In this document: one piece after another, positions 18,694 to 27,676 of the stretch
How positions within the stretch are numbered: the first letter of the stretch is position 1
How the letters are laid out: each line of letters begins with the position of its first letter
Origin: Clostridia bacterium
GTDB taxonomy: Bacteria > Bacillota > Clostridia > Christensenellales > Aristaeellaceae
NCBI GenBank assembly: GCA_017937655.1
Contig: JAGBDE010000008.1
Coordinates: 16,773-80,772 of the forward strand
Direction of reading: 5' to 3'
Length of the DNA: 64,000 nucleotides
Position numbers and translations under genes: made by a program
Notes under the pieces: generated by a model
Databases searched by the model: none
What the model saw: only the letters and a program-made list of their open reading frames with translations
What the model was told of the DNA's origin: nothing

Positions 18694-19140
18694 ATGCAGC
18701 CAACGGAACGCAAGCAATTTTTCCGCCTGATCTACAAGCGGGGCTTCCAGTACCTGGGAGCCGGGCTGGTCATCGCGCTGCTGATTGGCACGCTGCTGGG
18801 CGGGGGCATCTACATGGTCAATGCCGTGTGCGCCCTGGGCTTTGTGCTGATCTGCTGGGGCTGGTTTACCTACCTGAAATTAACCGGCATGCGGTTTTTT
18901 CAGCGCAGGAAAAACCAGAAAAAGAAAGTGCCCTTCATGCTGCGCCGCTTCAAGGAGGAAAAGCCCCACCGGCCTTCCTTCCAGATGGACGCCACCGACT
19001 TTGACGACGACCTGACCTCCGCCACCGTGACCAGCGAAGAAAACTTCGACGAAAAGCAGCGGGATCGGGCCCATGCCATCGCCCGGGCAGCCGCCGGGGT
19101 GCTGATGGTCATCTTTTCCTTTATCATTCCCATTTCCTGA
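18694..19140 (+). CDS. Small membrane protein of the peptide-transport operon
   Basis: 148 residues, unrecognised. Two hydrophobic helices near the N-terminus (about 20-42 and 45-62), a basic stretch (FFQRRKNQKKK), an acidic region (TDFDDDLTSATVTSEENFDE) and a third helix at the C-terminus (AAGVLMVIFSFIIPIS). It starts three bases after the fused ATPase and ends 15 bases before the amidohydrolase start, so it belongs to the operon. It could be an accessory subunit of the transporter; nothing shows its function directly. Confidence 0.75.
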   Translation: MQPTERKQFFRLIYKRGFQYLGAGLVIALLIGTLLGGGIYMVNAVCALGFVLICWGWFTYLKLTGMRFFQRRKNQKKKVPFMLRRFKEEKPHRPSFQMDATDFDDDLTSATVTSEENFDEKQRDRAHAIARAAAGVLMVIFSFIIPIS

Positions 19141-19155
19141 TTGGAGGTTCATCCC

Positions 19156-20295
19156 ATGAGAATTCAGAACGGCCTGCTGATCACCATTGAAAACGGACGC
19201 TTTGAGCATGGTTATGTGGACTTTGAAAACGGCGTCATCACGGCCTTTGGCGACATGGCCACCGCCGCCCCCTACGACGGCGAGGTGCTGGACGCCGAGG
19301 GCGGCTACATCATGCCCGGCCTGATGGACGCCCACACCCACATCGGTATTTCCGAGGAAGGCATGCGCTGGGAGGGCGAGGACTGCAACGAGACCACCGC
19401 CCCCACCACCCCGGACATGCGTGTCACCGACGGCATTAACCCGCTGGACATCGCCATTCCCAAGGCCCGCCGCGCCGGCATCACCAGCGTGGTGGTGGCC
19501 CCCGGCTCCACCAATATCATCGGCGGACAGGCCGCCGTCATCAAGCTGTGCAAGGCCTTCAATGTGGACGATATGGTGGTGAAGGCTCCCTGTGCCATCA
19601 AGTGCGCCACCGGCGAAAACCCCAAGCGCAACTACGGCGAAAACAAGGGTCGCTCCCCCATGACCCGCATGGCCACCGCCGCCATCTTCCGCAAGACCCT
19701 GGAAAACGCCCGCCGCTACATGCAGAAAAAAGAGGCCGGCGAGGACGTGTATGATCCCGAGATGGACGCGCTGATTCCCCTCCTCAAGCGAGAGATTCCC
19801 GCCCATGTGCACGCCCATCGTGCCGACGACATCCTGACCGCCCTGCGCATCGCCAAGGAGTTTGACCTGCGCATCTCCACCGTGCATACCACTGGCGGCG
19901 CCACCGTCATCCCAGAAATTGCCAAGGCGGGCATCATCCCCATCATGGGTCCCTGCATCGGCCCGGCCGGCAAGCCGGAGACCGTGGGTGGCGACCTGGC
20001 CATGGCCAAGGACCTGGAGGCCGCCGGCGTGGAGTTTGCCCTCTGCACCGACCACGACGTCATCGCCCTGTGGCAGCTGCCCTACCTTAGCGGCATCACC
20101 GTCCGGGAAGGCCTCAGCGAGGACGCCGCGTTCCGCTCCATCACCATCAATGCCGCCAAGGCTGCCGGTGTGGACGACCGTCTGGGTTCCATCGCCCTGG
20201 GCAAGGACGCGGACATCGTGGTGTTCACGGGCCACCCCTTCCACTACCTGACCAAGACCCGCGCCGTGTTTATCAACGGCAAACGGGAGGACTAA
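19156..20295 (+). CDS. Metal-dependent amidohydrolase (imidazolonepropionase-like)
   Basis: 379 residues, cytoplasmic. ATG 19156 is chosen because GGAGG sits 9 bases upstream. The amidohydrolase beta-sandwich start (MRIQNGLLITIENG) leads to the metal site GLMDAHTHIG, later His residues in HVHAHRADD and STVHTTGG, and the acid CTDHD near the end, then the closing sandwich (LGKDADIVVFTGHPF). Family members hydrolyse cyclic or linear amides, including dipeptides and hydantoin-like compounds. Between a peptide importer and an M20 hydrolase, hydrolysis of an imported amide or dipeptide is likely; the substrate is unknown. Confidence 0.85.
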   Translation: MRIQNGLLITIENGRFEHGYVDFENGVITAFGDMATAAPYDGEVLDAEGGYIMPGLMDAHTHIGISEEGMRWEGEDCNETTAPTTPDMRVTDGINPLDIAIPKARRAGITSVVVAPGSTNIIGGQAAVIKLCKAFNVDDMVVKAPCAIKCATGENPKRNYGENKGRSPMTRMATAAIFRKTLENARRYMQKKEAGEDVYDPEMDALIPLLKREIPAHVHAHRADDILTALRIAKEFDLRISTVHTTGGATVIPEIAKAGIIPIMGPCIGPAGKPETVGGDLAMAKDLEAAGVEFALCTDHDVIALWQLPYLSGITVREGLSEDAAFRSITINAAKAAGVDDRLGSIALGKDADIVVFTGHPFHYLTKTRAVFINGKRED

Positions 20296-20301
20296 GCTAC
20301 C

Positions 20302-21474
20302 ATGAAGGATATTCTTGCTATGAGCCGCAGTGTTCTGGAGGAAACCGTTCAGCTGCGCCGCAAACTGCATCAATTCCCGGAACTTTCAGGCGAGGAGCAT
20401 CAAACCCTCGCCTTTCTCCGTTCTTATCTGGACGGCCTGTCCATCCCCTATGAGACCTGTTCCAACGGCGGCATCTGCGCCAAAATCGGCCGGGGCGACC
20501 GGGCCGTGGGCCTCCGGGCCGACGTGGACGCGCTGCCCATTCAGGAGCAGACCGGCCTCCCCTATGCCTCTCAAAACCCGGGGGTGATGCACGCCTGCGG
20601 CCACGATGTGCACACCGCCGTGCTCCTGGGCGTGGCAAAGCTGCTCAAATCCATGGAGGATGAGCTTCCCGGCATGGTGAAGCTGTTTTTCCAGCCCGCA
20701 GAGGAAACCGTGGGCGGCGCGAAGACCATGGTGGAAGAAGGCTGCATGACCCATCCGCCTGTGGACGCGGTGCTGGCCCTCCACGTGGATCCCACCCTGC
20801 CGGTAGGCACCGCCTCTTTCCTGCCGGGCAAGATGAACGCCGCGGTCATTGAGCTGGACATCACCGTTCGGGGCAAGAGCTGCCACGGCGCACACCCGGA
20901 GATGGGCGTGGACGCCATCGTGACGGCGGCCCAGATCGTGACCGCCCTGCAGACCATCCCCAGCCGGTTCACCGCGCCCACCACGCCGGTGGTGGTGACC
21001 ATCGGTAGCATTCACGGCGGCACGGGCCGGAACATCGTGGCGGGCGAAGTGCAGCTGACCGGCACCGTCCGGGTGCTGGACAATGAAACCGGCGACGCGG
21101 TCAAGCGGCTTATCCGCCAAATCGCCCAAAACACCGCTGCCGCCTTTGGCGCTGAGGCCGACGTTTCCCTTACGGACGATTACCCTGCCCTCATCAACGA
21201 TTCCGCTCTGACCCACCAGATGGCCGGCCTGGCCCGGCAGCTGCTGGGCGAAAAGAGCGTCGTGCTCTGCGATACCCCCAGCATGGGCGCGGACGATTTT
21301 GCGTATTTCTCCGGCGCGGCCCGGGGCTGTTATTTCAATATCGGTACCCTGGGAGCCGGGCAGGAGGGCCAGTCCCTCCACAGCGAGTTTTTCGCCCCGG
21401 ACGAGGGCTGCATCCTGACCGGCCTGACCCTTCTGACCGCAGGCGTGCTGAGCCAGTTGGAGGGAAAGCCATGA
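20302..21474 (+). CDS. M20 family amidohydrolase (hippurate / N-acyl amino acid hydrolase-like)
   Basis: 390 residues. It has the dinuclear-metal motifs of the family: LRADVDALPIQEQTGLPYAS, MHACGHDVHTAVLLG, FQPAEET and a late SMGADDFAYFS, plus the lid domain (about 180-290, SCHGAHPEMGVDAI). Such enzymes cleave N-acyl or aminoacyl amides to release amino acids. It starts seven bases after the amidohydrolase and overlaps alanine racemase by four bases, indicating a shared pathway for amide-linked amino acids, perhaps D-Ala-containing peptides (inference). Confidence 0.88.
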   Translation: MKDILAMSRSVLEETVQLRRKLHQFPELSGEEHQTLAFLRSYLDGLSIPYETCSNGGICAKIGRGDRAVGLRADVDALPIQEQTGLPYASQNPGVMHACGHDVHTAVLLGVAKLLKSMEDELPGMVKLFFQPAEETVGGAKTMVEEGCMTHPPVDAVLALHVDPTLPVGTASFLPGKMNAAVIELDITVRGKSCHGAHPEMGVDAIVTAAQIVTALQTIPSRFTAPTTPVVVTIGSIHGGTGRNIVAGEVQLTGTVRVLDNETGDAVKRLIRQIAQNTAAAFGAEADVSLTDDYPALINDSALTHQMAGLARQLLGEKSVVLCDTPSMGADDFAYFSGAARGCYFNIGTLGAGQEGQSLHSEFFAPDEGCILTGLTLLTAGVLSQLEGKP

Positions 21475-22565
21475 TCATCGGCGATACCACCATCCACATC
21501 TCCCTGAAAAAGCTGGCGGCCAATCTTGCGGCGGTGAAAAACATGGCAGGCCCGGAAGTTGCCGTGATGGCCGTGGTCAAGGCCAACGGCTACGGCCACG
21601 GAGCCGTGGAGATCGCCCGGACGCTGCTGGACGGCGGCGCGGCCTACCTGGCTGTGGCCCGGCTGGAGGAGGCCCTCTCCCTGCGGGCAGCCTACCCGGA
21701 CGCGCCCCTGTTTGTGCTGGGGTACACGCCGGATCACCTGCTGGAAACCGCCGTGGAAAACCGCATCACCCTGACCATCTTTACCCTGCATCAGGCCCGG
21801 CTTTTGAGCCGCTGCGCCGCTGGCCTCGGCACCCACGCCGTCGTCCACCTGAAGGTGGAGACCGGCTTCAACCGCCTGGGCACGGACGATATCCCGGAAA
21901 TGCAGCAGATCCTCCATCTGCCAGGCCTCCAGGTGGAGGGCATCTACTCCCACCTGGCCCTGCGGGATCGCCCCAGCGACGAAGCGCAGCTGAGCCGTTT
22001 CCTTCATGTGGTGGACGCGCTGGAGGCGGACGGATTTTCCTTCCGGTATAAGCACATTGCGGACAGCATCGCCGCGGCGGATTACCCGGACTTCCGGCTC
22101 AACATGATCCGCCCCGGCGCGGTGCTCTACGGCATGAAGGGCTTCGAGTCCGACGCTTTGACCGTGCAGCCCGTCATGAGCATGCATACCCGCATTGCCC
22201 GGCTGCGGAAAATTGGCCCCGGAGAAGGCGTGGGCTACGATCTTCTCTGGCAGGCGGAGCGGGAGAGCGTCATTGCCACGCTGCCCTTCGGCTACGCGGA
22301 CGGCGTGCCCCGGAGCCTTGGCGGCAAGGGGTACGTGACCATCCGCGGGGTGAAATGCCCGCTGGTGGGCATCATGTGCATGGATCAGTGCGTGGCCGAC
22401 GTGACCGACGTTCCCGGCGTCCGCGAGGGCGACGAGGTAACCATCTACGGCGACGGCACAAACAGCACCCTTTCCGTTACGGAAGCCGCCCGGCTGGCGG
22501 GCTGCAACCGCAACGAGATCCTCTGCCGCCTGACCCAGCGACCCGCCCGCATCTACGAAGAATAA
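21471..22565 (+). CDS. alr: Alanine racemase
   Basis: 364 residues, PLP enzyme interconverting L- and D-alanine. The N-terminal barrel has AVVKANGYGHG with PLP-lysine 37, then HLKVETGFNRLG and MIRPGAVLYG; the C-terminal beta domain has VGYDLLW (catalytic Tyr region), LPFGYADGVPRSL and GIMCMDQCVADVTD. Length is typical. It overlaps the M20 gene by four bases at the end of the peptide-transport operon. Whether it serves wall synthesis or catabolism of imported D-Ala peptides is not decided by sequence. Confidence 0.95.
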   Translation: MIIGDTTIHISLKKLAANLAAVKNMAGPEVAVMAVVKANGYGHGAVEIARTLLDGGAAYLAVARLEEALSLRAAYPDAPLFVLGYTPDHLLETAVENRITLTIFTLHQARLLSRCAAGLGTHAVVHLKVETGFNRLGTDDIPEMQQILHLPGLQVEGIYSHLALRDRPSDEAQLSRFLHVVDALEADGFSFRYKHIADSIAAADYPDFRLNMIRPGAVLYGMKGFESDALTVQPVMSMHTRIARLRKIGPGEGVGYDLLWQAERESVIATLPFGYADGVPRSLGGKGYVTIRGVKCPLVGIMCMDQCVADVTDVPGVREGDEVTIYGDGTNSTLSVTEAARLAGCNRNEILCRLTQRPARIYEE

Positions 22566-22570
22566 TTGCA

Positions 22571-22604
22571 GCCGCTTCTCCCTCAAAAGGGCGGAGCGGC
22601 TTTT
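22571..22604 (+). terminator. Terminator of the peptide-transport operon
   Basis: GCCGCT and AGCGGC close a stem with inner TCCCTCAAAAGGG-type pairing, followed by TTTT. Confidence 0.75.
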
Positions 22605-22635
22605 CAAATAACATCCACGAAAAATGCAAAACCTC

Positions 22636-22663
22636 TTGCGCCGGAAACAAACCGGAGTATAAT
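22636..22663 (+). promoter_or_regulatory. Promoter of the MATE exporter gene
   Basis: TTGCGC (22636-22641), 16-base spacer, TATAAT (22658-22663). Confidence 0.65.
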
Positions 22664-22712
22664 AATCCTCGTGTCAAAAAACGGCCGTTATCAGCCTTTT
22701 TCAGGAGGAACC

Positions 22713-24080
22713 ATGCGCAAGTCCAACACTCTCAACATGACCGAGGGCAACCCCAGCAGGCTGCTTGTCATGTTTGCCCTGCCCATGCTCATCGGCAATC
22801 TGTTTCAGCAGGCGTACAACCTGGTGGACTCCATTATTGTGGGCAAGTTTGTGGGTGCGTCGGCCCTGGCTGCCGTGGGCGCCACCGGCTCCATCAGCTT
22901 CCTGTTTTTCTCCGTGTGTAACGGCATCGGCTCCGGCAGCGGCATCGTCACCAGCCAGTATTTCGGCGCAGGCGACCCCATCCGGGTCAAGCGGGCCATT
23001 GCCAACTCCGCCTATATCATGTTTTCCGCCGCTCTGGTGATGGGCCTGGCCGCCTTCTTTGCCGCGCCCACGCTGCTGAAAGTGATGGGCACCCCGGCGG
23101 ACATCCTGGCCGACTCCACCACCTACATGCGCATGAGCTGCCTGGGCGTGCCGCTGGTGGCCGTGTACAACTATTCCTCCTCCATGCTCCGGGCCCTGGG
23201 CGATTCCCGCACGCCCCTGTATTTCCTGATTTTTTCCTGCTTTCTGAACATCATAATGGACATCCTGTTCGTATACGTGTTTGGCATGGGCGTGTTCGGC
23301 GCGGCCCTTGCCACCATCATCGCCCAAGTGATCGCCGGTCTTGGCTGCCTCAGCTACGCCATGCGCCGCAACCCCTACTTCATGCTTTCCAAAGAGGACT
23401 GGAAAATCGACCGGGAGGTCATCCGCAAGTCCATCAAGCTGGGCCTGCCTCTGGCCATGCAGTGGTCCCTGATCGCCATTTCCTCCACCGCTTTGCAGAC
23501 CTTCACCAACTCCTTCGGCACCGCTGCGGTGGCCGCCTTCACCGCCACCAACCGCATCGAGACCCTGGTGCAGCAGCCCTACGGCTCCCTGTCCTCCGCC
23601 ATGGCCACCTACGCCGGACAGAACTACGGCGCCAAGCGGATGGACCGGGTCAAAATGGGCCTGAAGCACGGCATGGCCATGTCCGCCATCTTTTCCCTGT
23701 TTATGCTGATTGTTCTGCAGCTGTTCAGCAGCCAGATCATCACCTTCTTTGTGGACGATCCGGAAGTGATCCACATCGGCGGCACAGCCCTCAAGATCAC
23801 TAGCTGGCTGTACATTTTCCTGGGCACCATCTACATGACCCGGGGTATCCTCAACGGCGTAGGCGACGCGCTTTTCGCCTTCATCAACGGCATTGTGGAA
23901 ATGCTCTGCCGCATTTTCCTGCCCATGCTGCTGGTACTGATCCCCACCGTGGGCCTGTGGGGCATCTGGTGGACGGCGGGCCTGACCTGGTTCATCAGCG
24001 CCGCCTTCTGCCTGCTGAGGTACTGGTCCTGGCGCAAGAAGGCCGCCATTCCCGCCGAAGCGGAAATCCAAGCAGAATAA
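22713..24080 (+). CDS. MATE family multidrug/Na+ antiporter
   Basis: 455 residues with about 12 membrane helices, the standard length. Start at ATG 22713 with AGGAGG 5 bases upstream; the open frame extends to 22566 but crosses the previous terminator. N-terminal half: MTEGNPSRLLVMFALPMLIG and NLVDSIIVGKFVG, the family's opening; C-terminal half repeats the pattern (KLGLPLAMQWSLIAISSTAL, FGTAAVAAFTATNRIE). It exports cationic drugs or metabolites in exchange for Na+ or H+. Single-gene transcript with its own promoter and terminator. Confidence 0.93.
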   Translation: MRKSNTLNMTEGNPSRLLVMFALPMLIGNLFQQAYNLVDSIIVGKFVGASALAAVGATGSISFLFFSVCNGIGSGSGIVTSQYFGAGDPIRVKRAIANSAYIMFSAALVMGLAAFFAAPTLLKVMGTPADILADSTTYMRMSCLGVPLVAVYNYSSSMLRALGDSRTPLYFLIFSCFLNIIMDILFVYVFGMGVFGAALATIIAQVIAGLGCLSYAMRRNPYFMLSKEDWKIDREVIRKSIKLGLPLAMQWSLIAISSTALQTFTNSFGTAAVAAFTATNRIETLVQQPYGSLSSAMATYAGQNYGAKRMDRVKMGLKHGMAMSAIFSLFMLIVLQLFSSQIITFFVDDPEVIHIGGTALKITSWLYIFLGTIYMTRGILNGVGDALFAFINGIVEMLCRIFLPMLLVLIPTVGLWGIWWTAGLTWFISAAFCLLRYWSWRKKAAIPAEAEIQAE

Positions 24081-24087
24081 CAAAACC

Positions 24088-24117
24088 GGGACGCGATCGC
24101 TCGCGTCCCGCTTTTTT
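24088..24117 (+). terminator. Bidirectional terminator after the MATE gene
   Basis: GGGACGCGA pairs with TCGCGTCCC around TCGC, followed by CTTTTTT. It also lies just past the stop of the convergent YjbR-like gene. Confidence 0.85.
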
Positions 24118-24478
24118 ATTCCCCGGCCAGGATCTCGGCCTGCTTTTTCTTGCTGAACCCTGCCAGAATCAAGTGGTAGGACTTATCCAGCAATTCCTTC
24201 AGCAGCTCGTCCGGCACCGCGCCGTCCGGCCGGATGGAATTCCAATGAACTTTGTTCATGTAGTGGCCGGGGTAGATGTCCTGGTACTGCCGACGCAAAA
24301 GCTCGCCCTCTTCAGGCTTCAGCTTCAGCGTGATGCAATAGGGCACGTCCTGCTCATCCAGGCACACCGCCGCAAACATTTTCTCGCCGATCATGTACCG
24401 GATCCAGTTCCAGTTTTCCCGGTTTTGGCTGACGCCCTTTTTGGCCATCAGGTATTCGTCAATCCAGGGATATCTCAT
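24116..24478 (-). CDS. MmcQ/YjbR family protein
   Basis: 120 residues, the usual size. Features: PYCITLKLKPEEGELLRRQY, PGHYMNKVHWNSI and the closing DKSYHLILAGFSKKKQ, as in the CyaY-like fold shared by MmcQ/YjbR proteins, often described as DNA-binding; biological role is not established. Start has AGGAGT upstream. It is the last gene of the sugar-catabolic operon running from 27444 or 28711, six bases after the GH18 gene. Confidence 0.85.
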   Translation of the reverse strand: MRYPWIDEYLMAKKGVSQNRENWNWIRYMIGEKMFAAVCLDEQDVPYCITLKLKPEEGELLRRQYQDIYPGHYMNKVHWNSIRPDGAVPDELLKELLDKSYHLILAGFSKKKQAEILAGE

Positions 24479-24484
24479 GGCGCA

Positions 24485-25465
24485 TCACTCCTGTTTCCCT
24501 GCCAGATACGGCAGCAGCCGATGTTTCCTGTCGTGGTTCAGTTCCCAGATGATGACCCCGCCCAGGCCCGCCGTTTCAATGAAGCGGCGCTTTTCTGCAA
24601 GGGAACGGGGATCGTCGCCGGAGAGGACGGAACCGTCCTGCTCATACCAGGCGGCTTTGGCCTGATCGTCCCAGCGGTACTCCCATTTGTCGTCCAGATC
24701 ATCCGCGCCCATATTCCTGCCTTTTTTGCCATAGGTTTTTCCGAAAGGTTCAGGCAGCGATGCGCCCTCAAAGGCATGGAAATAGAACGCCGCGCCCAGC
24801 AGCAGCTTTTCCTTGGGCACGCCTGCTGATGCAAAATCCGCCGCTGACTTTTCCGCGCTGTAGGCGGCGCTCATGGCGCTGCGCAGGTTGGTCACATGGC
24901 CGACCCTGTCCTCCATGCTCATGTCATAGGTCATCAGGTTGACGGTGTCCAGGGAGGGCAACACCTGCTGCCACAGGTAATCCCCCGTGCGGCTGGCCCC
25001 CACGGCGATGGACTGCTCGTAATACCGCCCGGTTTTGCGGCCCAAATCGTCCAGTTTCCTACGCATCAGCACAAGAAACTCCGACATATTCGCCGGGTCA
25101 TCGGGGGATGCGGCGATGCCCGCCATGTCCGATCCGGGGTATTCCCAGTCCCAGTCGATGCCCGTCAAATGCAGGGTTTCCACCACATGGACGGCGGACT
25201 GAGCCAGCATTTCCCGGCCCTCAGCAGTGGCAACAGCGGGCGAGAAGCCGTCCGCGCCCCATCCGCCTACGGACAGATTTACCTTCAGCCCGGGGAAATC
25301 TGCCTGCAGTTTGCGCAGCCGATCCAGCTGCTTCAGGTGGCTGATGCTCACCCTGCCGTCCACCACATGCCCGAAGGAATAGTTCACATGGGTCAGGCAG
25401 GCCGCCTCCCGGGGCGACAGATCCTGATGAAAGGCCCAGTCGGAAATATAGGCTTCAATTTTCAT
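24485..25465 (-). CDS. Cytoplasmic GH18 glycoside hydrolase
   Basis: 326 residues from ATG 25465 (GAGGAGG 5 bases upstream). The TIM barrel carries the GH18 strand-3 motif LSVGGWGADG and the catalytic DxxDxDxE motif as LTGIDWDWEYPG, then VNLMTYDMS and a closing GLGGVIIWELNHD. No signal peptide, so it acts on imported GlcNAc-containing oligosaccharides rather than polymeric chitin. It is 10 bases from the aldolase gene and 6 from the YjbR-like gene, within an operon with a PfkB kinase, which suggests a complete intracellular route for an amino-sugar or glycan fragment. Confidence 0.88.
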   Translation of the reverse strand: MKIEAYISDWAFHQDLSPREAACLTHVNYSFGHVVDGRVSISHLKQLDRLRKLQADFPGLKVNLSVGGWGADGFSPAVATAEGREMLAQSAVHVVETLHLTGIDWDWEYPGSDMAGIAASPDDPANMSEFLVLMRRKLDDLGRKTGRYYEQSIAVGASRTGDYLWQQVLPSLDTVNLMTYDMSMEDRVGHVTNLRSAMSAAYSAEKSAADFASAGVPKEKLLLGAAFYFHAFEGASLPEPFGKTYGKKGRNMGADDLDDKWEYRWDDQAKAAWYEQDGSVLSGDDPRSLAEKRRFIETAGLGGVIIWELNHDRKHRLLPYLAGKQE

Positions 25466-25475
25466 GCCGTCCTCC

Positions 25476-26321
25476 TCAGGCCTTCCCCACGCTGCCAAAG
25501 AGGCGCATCTTCTCCGCCACCACCCGCTTCATGGCGGCGATCTCATAGGGAATGAGGCCCATCATGGTCTTTGCGCCCGCGGCGATGCCTTCTTCCACGC
25601 CAGCCTTGCCGGCCTTGTCGATGTCCGTGAAGATGTTGACCTTGCACACGCCCTGCTGAACGGCTGTGCGGAAGTCGTCATCAGAAAGGCCGCTGCCGCC
25701 GTGAAGCACCAAGGGCAGCCCCGTGGCTTCCCGGATGTCCGCGATGCGCTGGAAGTCCAGCTTGGGCGGGAACTTGTAGTCGCCGTGGGCGTTGCCCACC
25801 GCCACCGCCAGCGCGTCCACCTGGGTGCGCCGGGCAAAGTCCGCCGCCATGGCAACGTCGGTGTAGAAATCGCTGGGGTTTTCCAGCTTGCCGTCGCCCT
25901 CGTTGTCGCCCACATGGCCCAGCTCGCCCTCCACGGTCACGTTCATGGCGTGGCAGATCTTCACCATCTCGGCCACCTTGGCCACGTTGTCTTCGTAGCC
26001 CTCGGTGGAGCAGTCATACATGACCGAGGTAAAGCCCAGCTGCAGGGCCTCCATGCACTTTTCAAAGGTCAGGCCGTGGTCGTAATGGACGCAGACCGGC
26101 ACTTTGGCCTTGCGGGCCATGGGCAGCAGGTACTCGGACACCCGCTCTAGGCTCATGGCGGGCAGCAGCACCTGGGCCGTGCCCACGATGACCGGCGCGT
26201 TCAGCTCCTCCGCCGTCTCGATGACCGCCCGGGCCATCTCCACGTTGACCGCGTTGAAAAATCCCACGCCGTACTTCCCGGCCATGGCCCCATTCAGAAT
26301 TTCCTTCATGTTTACAAGCAT
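25476..26321 (-). CDS. Class II fructose-bisphosphate/tagatose-bisphosphate-type aldolase
   Basis: 281 residues. Zn-binding motifs of class II aldolases: CVHYDHGLTFEKCMEAL, TVEGELGHVG, AVAVGNAHGDYK and LVLHGGSGLSDDDF with the phosphate-binding VNIFTDIDKA. It cleaves a ketose 1,6-bisphosphate or related sugar phosphate into two trioses. With the adjacent PfkB kinase (10 bases upstream) it can form a kinase-aldolase module. The precise sugar cannot be read from sequence. Start ATG has GAGGG upstream. Confidence 0.9.
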   Translation of the reverse strand: MLVNMKEILNGAMAGKYGVGFFNAVNVEMARAVIETAEELNAPVIVGTAQVLLPAMSLERVSEYLLPMARKAKVPVCVHYDHGLTFEKCMEALQLGFTSVMYDCSTEGYEDNVAKVAEMVKICHAMNVTVEGELGHVGDNEGDGKLENPSDFYTDVAMAADFARRTQVDALAVAVGNAHGDYKFPPKLDFQRIADIREATGLPLVLHGGSGLSDDDFRTAVQQGVCKVNIFTDIDKAGKAGVEEGIAAGAKTMMGLIPYEIAAMKRVVAEKMRLFGSVGKA

Positions 26322-26331
26322 TGTTTATCCC

Positions 26332-27444
26332 TCACATCGTTTCCCAGCCGGAAGCAATCCGCGCTTCCAGTTCGCTGAGTTGTTTCAGTCCGCTCAAAGC
26401 GTCGTAGGCGGTGACTGCGCAGGCGCCCTCTGCTGCGGCCAATGCTGCGCACTGGGCAGGCGCTTTGCCCTGGGCAGCCGCCATCAAAAAAGCGGCGATG
26501 CTGGTATCCCCCGCGCCGGTGCCGGACAGCACCTGATCGGCCCGAAAGCAGGGCTGCACGCCCTCCGCACTTGCCCAGAGCGACGCATCCAGCTCCAGCC
26601 GATCGCCCACCTGCGCCATGGCGGACGCATCTGCCGTGCGGTAGTACATGCCGCTGAGGCCGCATTTGATCAGCACGGCCTTGCAGCCCATGGCCAGGCA
26701 TTTGTCCGCCAGGGGCTTCACGTCCCGTTCCATGCTGAGGTGGGTGGACATATCGCCGCCCAGGGCCGCCAGCCGGTCATAGGCAGGCCGATCCAGCATG
26801 AAGCACAGTTCCTCAAAGCTGGGCACAAAGAAGTCCGTCCAGGGCAAGACCCCCGACAGGATCTGCTGCCAGTCCTCCCGGCCCTCCTCGCTGTTGGGGT
26901 CCACCGCCGCCAGATCCAGGCTGGTGGCGATGCCCCTTTCCTTCATCCGCCGGAAGATGGCGGTCAGCTCCGCGCCGCCGTTTTGGTAGATTTTCTTCAT
27001 CAGCGGCGGATAACCGAAGTGGAACAGGGCTGCATCTGCCAGGGCCTCCTCCGGGATGTCCGCGTTGGAGAAGGTATCGTTGGCGCCGGGATTATGCAGG
27101 AAAATCCGGTCGATGCCCGGCACCGCCAGCACCACGGAGTAGGAGGTGGAGCTGCCCTCGTCCACGATCAAGCCCCCTGCGCCGTACCCGGCAAGGATGC
27201 TTTCCACCATGGAACCGAAGGCGTCGCCGCCCACCTTGCCCATCAGCTGCACGTCCGCGCCCAGAATTTTCAGGGCCAGGCCGGTGTTGGCCACGCTGCC
27301 GCCGGTGTGCACGTCCGCTTCCTTCATATGGATCAGCTTGCCCGGTTCCAGCACCTGGGCGATGTTCTCCGCCCGGAGCTGGCTGGGAAACACAGGCGTA
27401 ATATCCAGGCAGATATGGCCCGCTGCAATGATTTTCTTATTCAT
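26332..27444 (-). CDS. PfkB-family carbohydrate kinase
   Basis: 370 residues from ATG 27444 with AAAGGAG upstream; the open frame to 27633 runs into a repeat element and is rejected. Ribokinase-fold features: MNKKIIAAGHICLDITPVF, the GGSVANTGLALKILGADV substrate/lid motif and the anion-hole signature VLSGTGAGDTSIAAFL with catalytic Asp (GAGD) near the C-terminus. Phosphorylates a sugar or sugar phosphate; the downstream aldolase suggests the product is an aldolase substrate. Confidence 0.9.
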   Translation of the reverse strand: MNKKIIAAGHICLDITPVFPSQLRAENIAQVLEPGKLIHMKEADVHTGGSVANTGLALKILGADVQLMGKVGGDAFGSMVESILAGYGAGGLIVDEGSSTSYSVVLAVPGIDRIFLHNPGANDTFSNADIPEEALADAALFHFGYPPLMKKIYQNGGAELTAIFRRMKERGIATSLDLAAVDPNSEEGREDWQQILSGVLPWTDFFVPSFEELCFMLDRPAYDRLAALGGDMSTHLSMERDVKPLADKCLAMGCKAVLIKCGLSGMYYRTADASAMAQVGDRLELDASLWASAEGVQPCFRADQVLSGTGAGDTSIAAFLMAAAQGKAPAQCAALAAAEGACAVTAYDALSGLKQLSELEARIASGWETM

Positions 27445-27587
27445 CGGAAGTTTCTCCTTTGGAGAAAGGCCCCCACTAAGGGTCTCGGGCTGCCAATCAA
27501 TCCATGCGTTTCGAGCAAACCTGCACATCTTGCGCTTTCGGCGCTCGCTGTGCTTGCTAAAAACGCTGCGGCGTAAGGTTTGTGGGC

Positions 27588-27632
27588 TCTGCCCACACCC
27601 GGCAGGAGGCAGTGCCTCCTGCACCTCCACCA
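27588..27632. repeat. Palindromic intergenic repeat (REP-like)
   Basis: Two back-to-back hairpins: GGGCTCTGCCC (27588-27598) and GGCAGGAGGC with GCCTCCTGC (about 27601-27621), followed by ACCTCC. The surrounding 27455-27665 looks like non-coding spacer. Similar GC-rich twin hairpins are scattered between genes in many Clostridia; only one copy is in this window, so family membership is inference. Confidence 0.45.
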
Positions 27633-27676
27633 TTTTTGTCAGCCCAAAGCCCTGTTGCGGGAGCCTTTGGTTTGCA

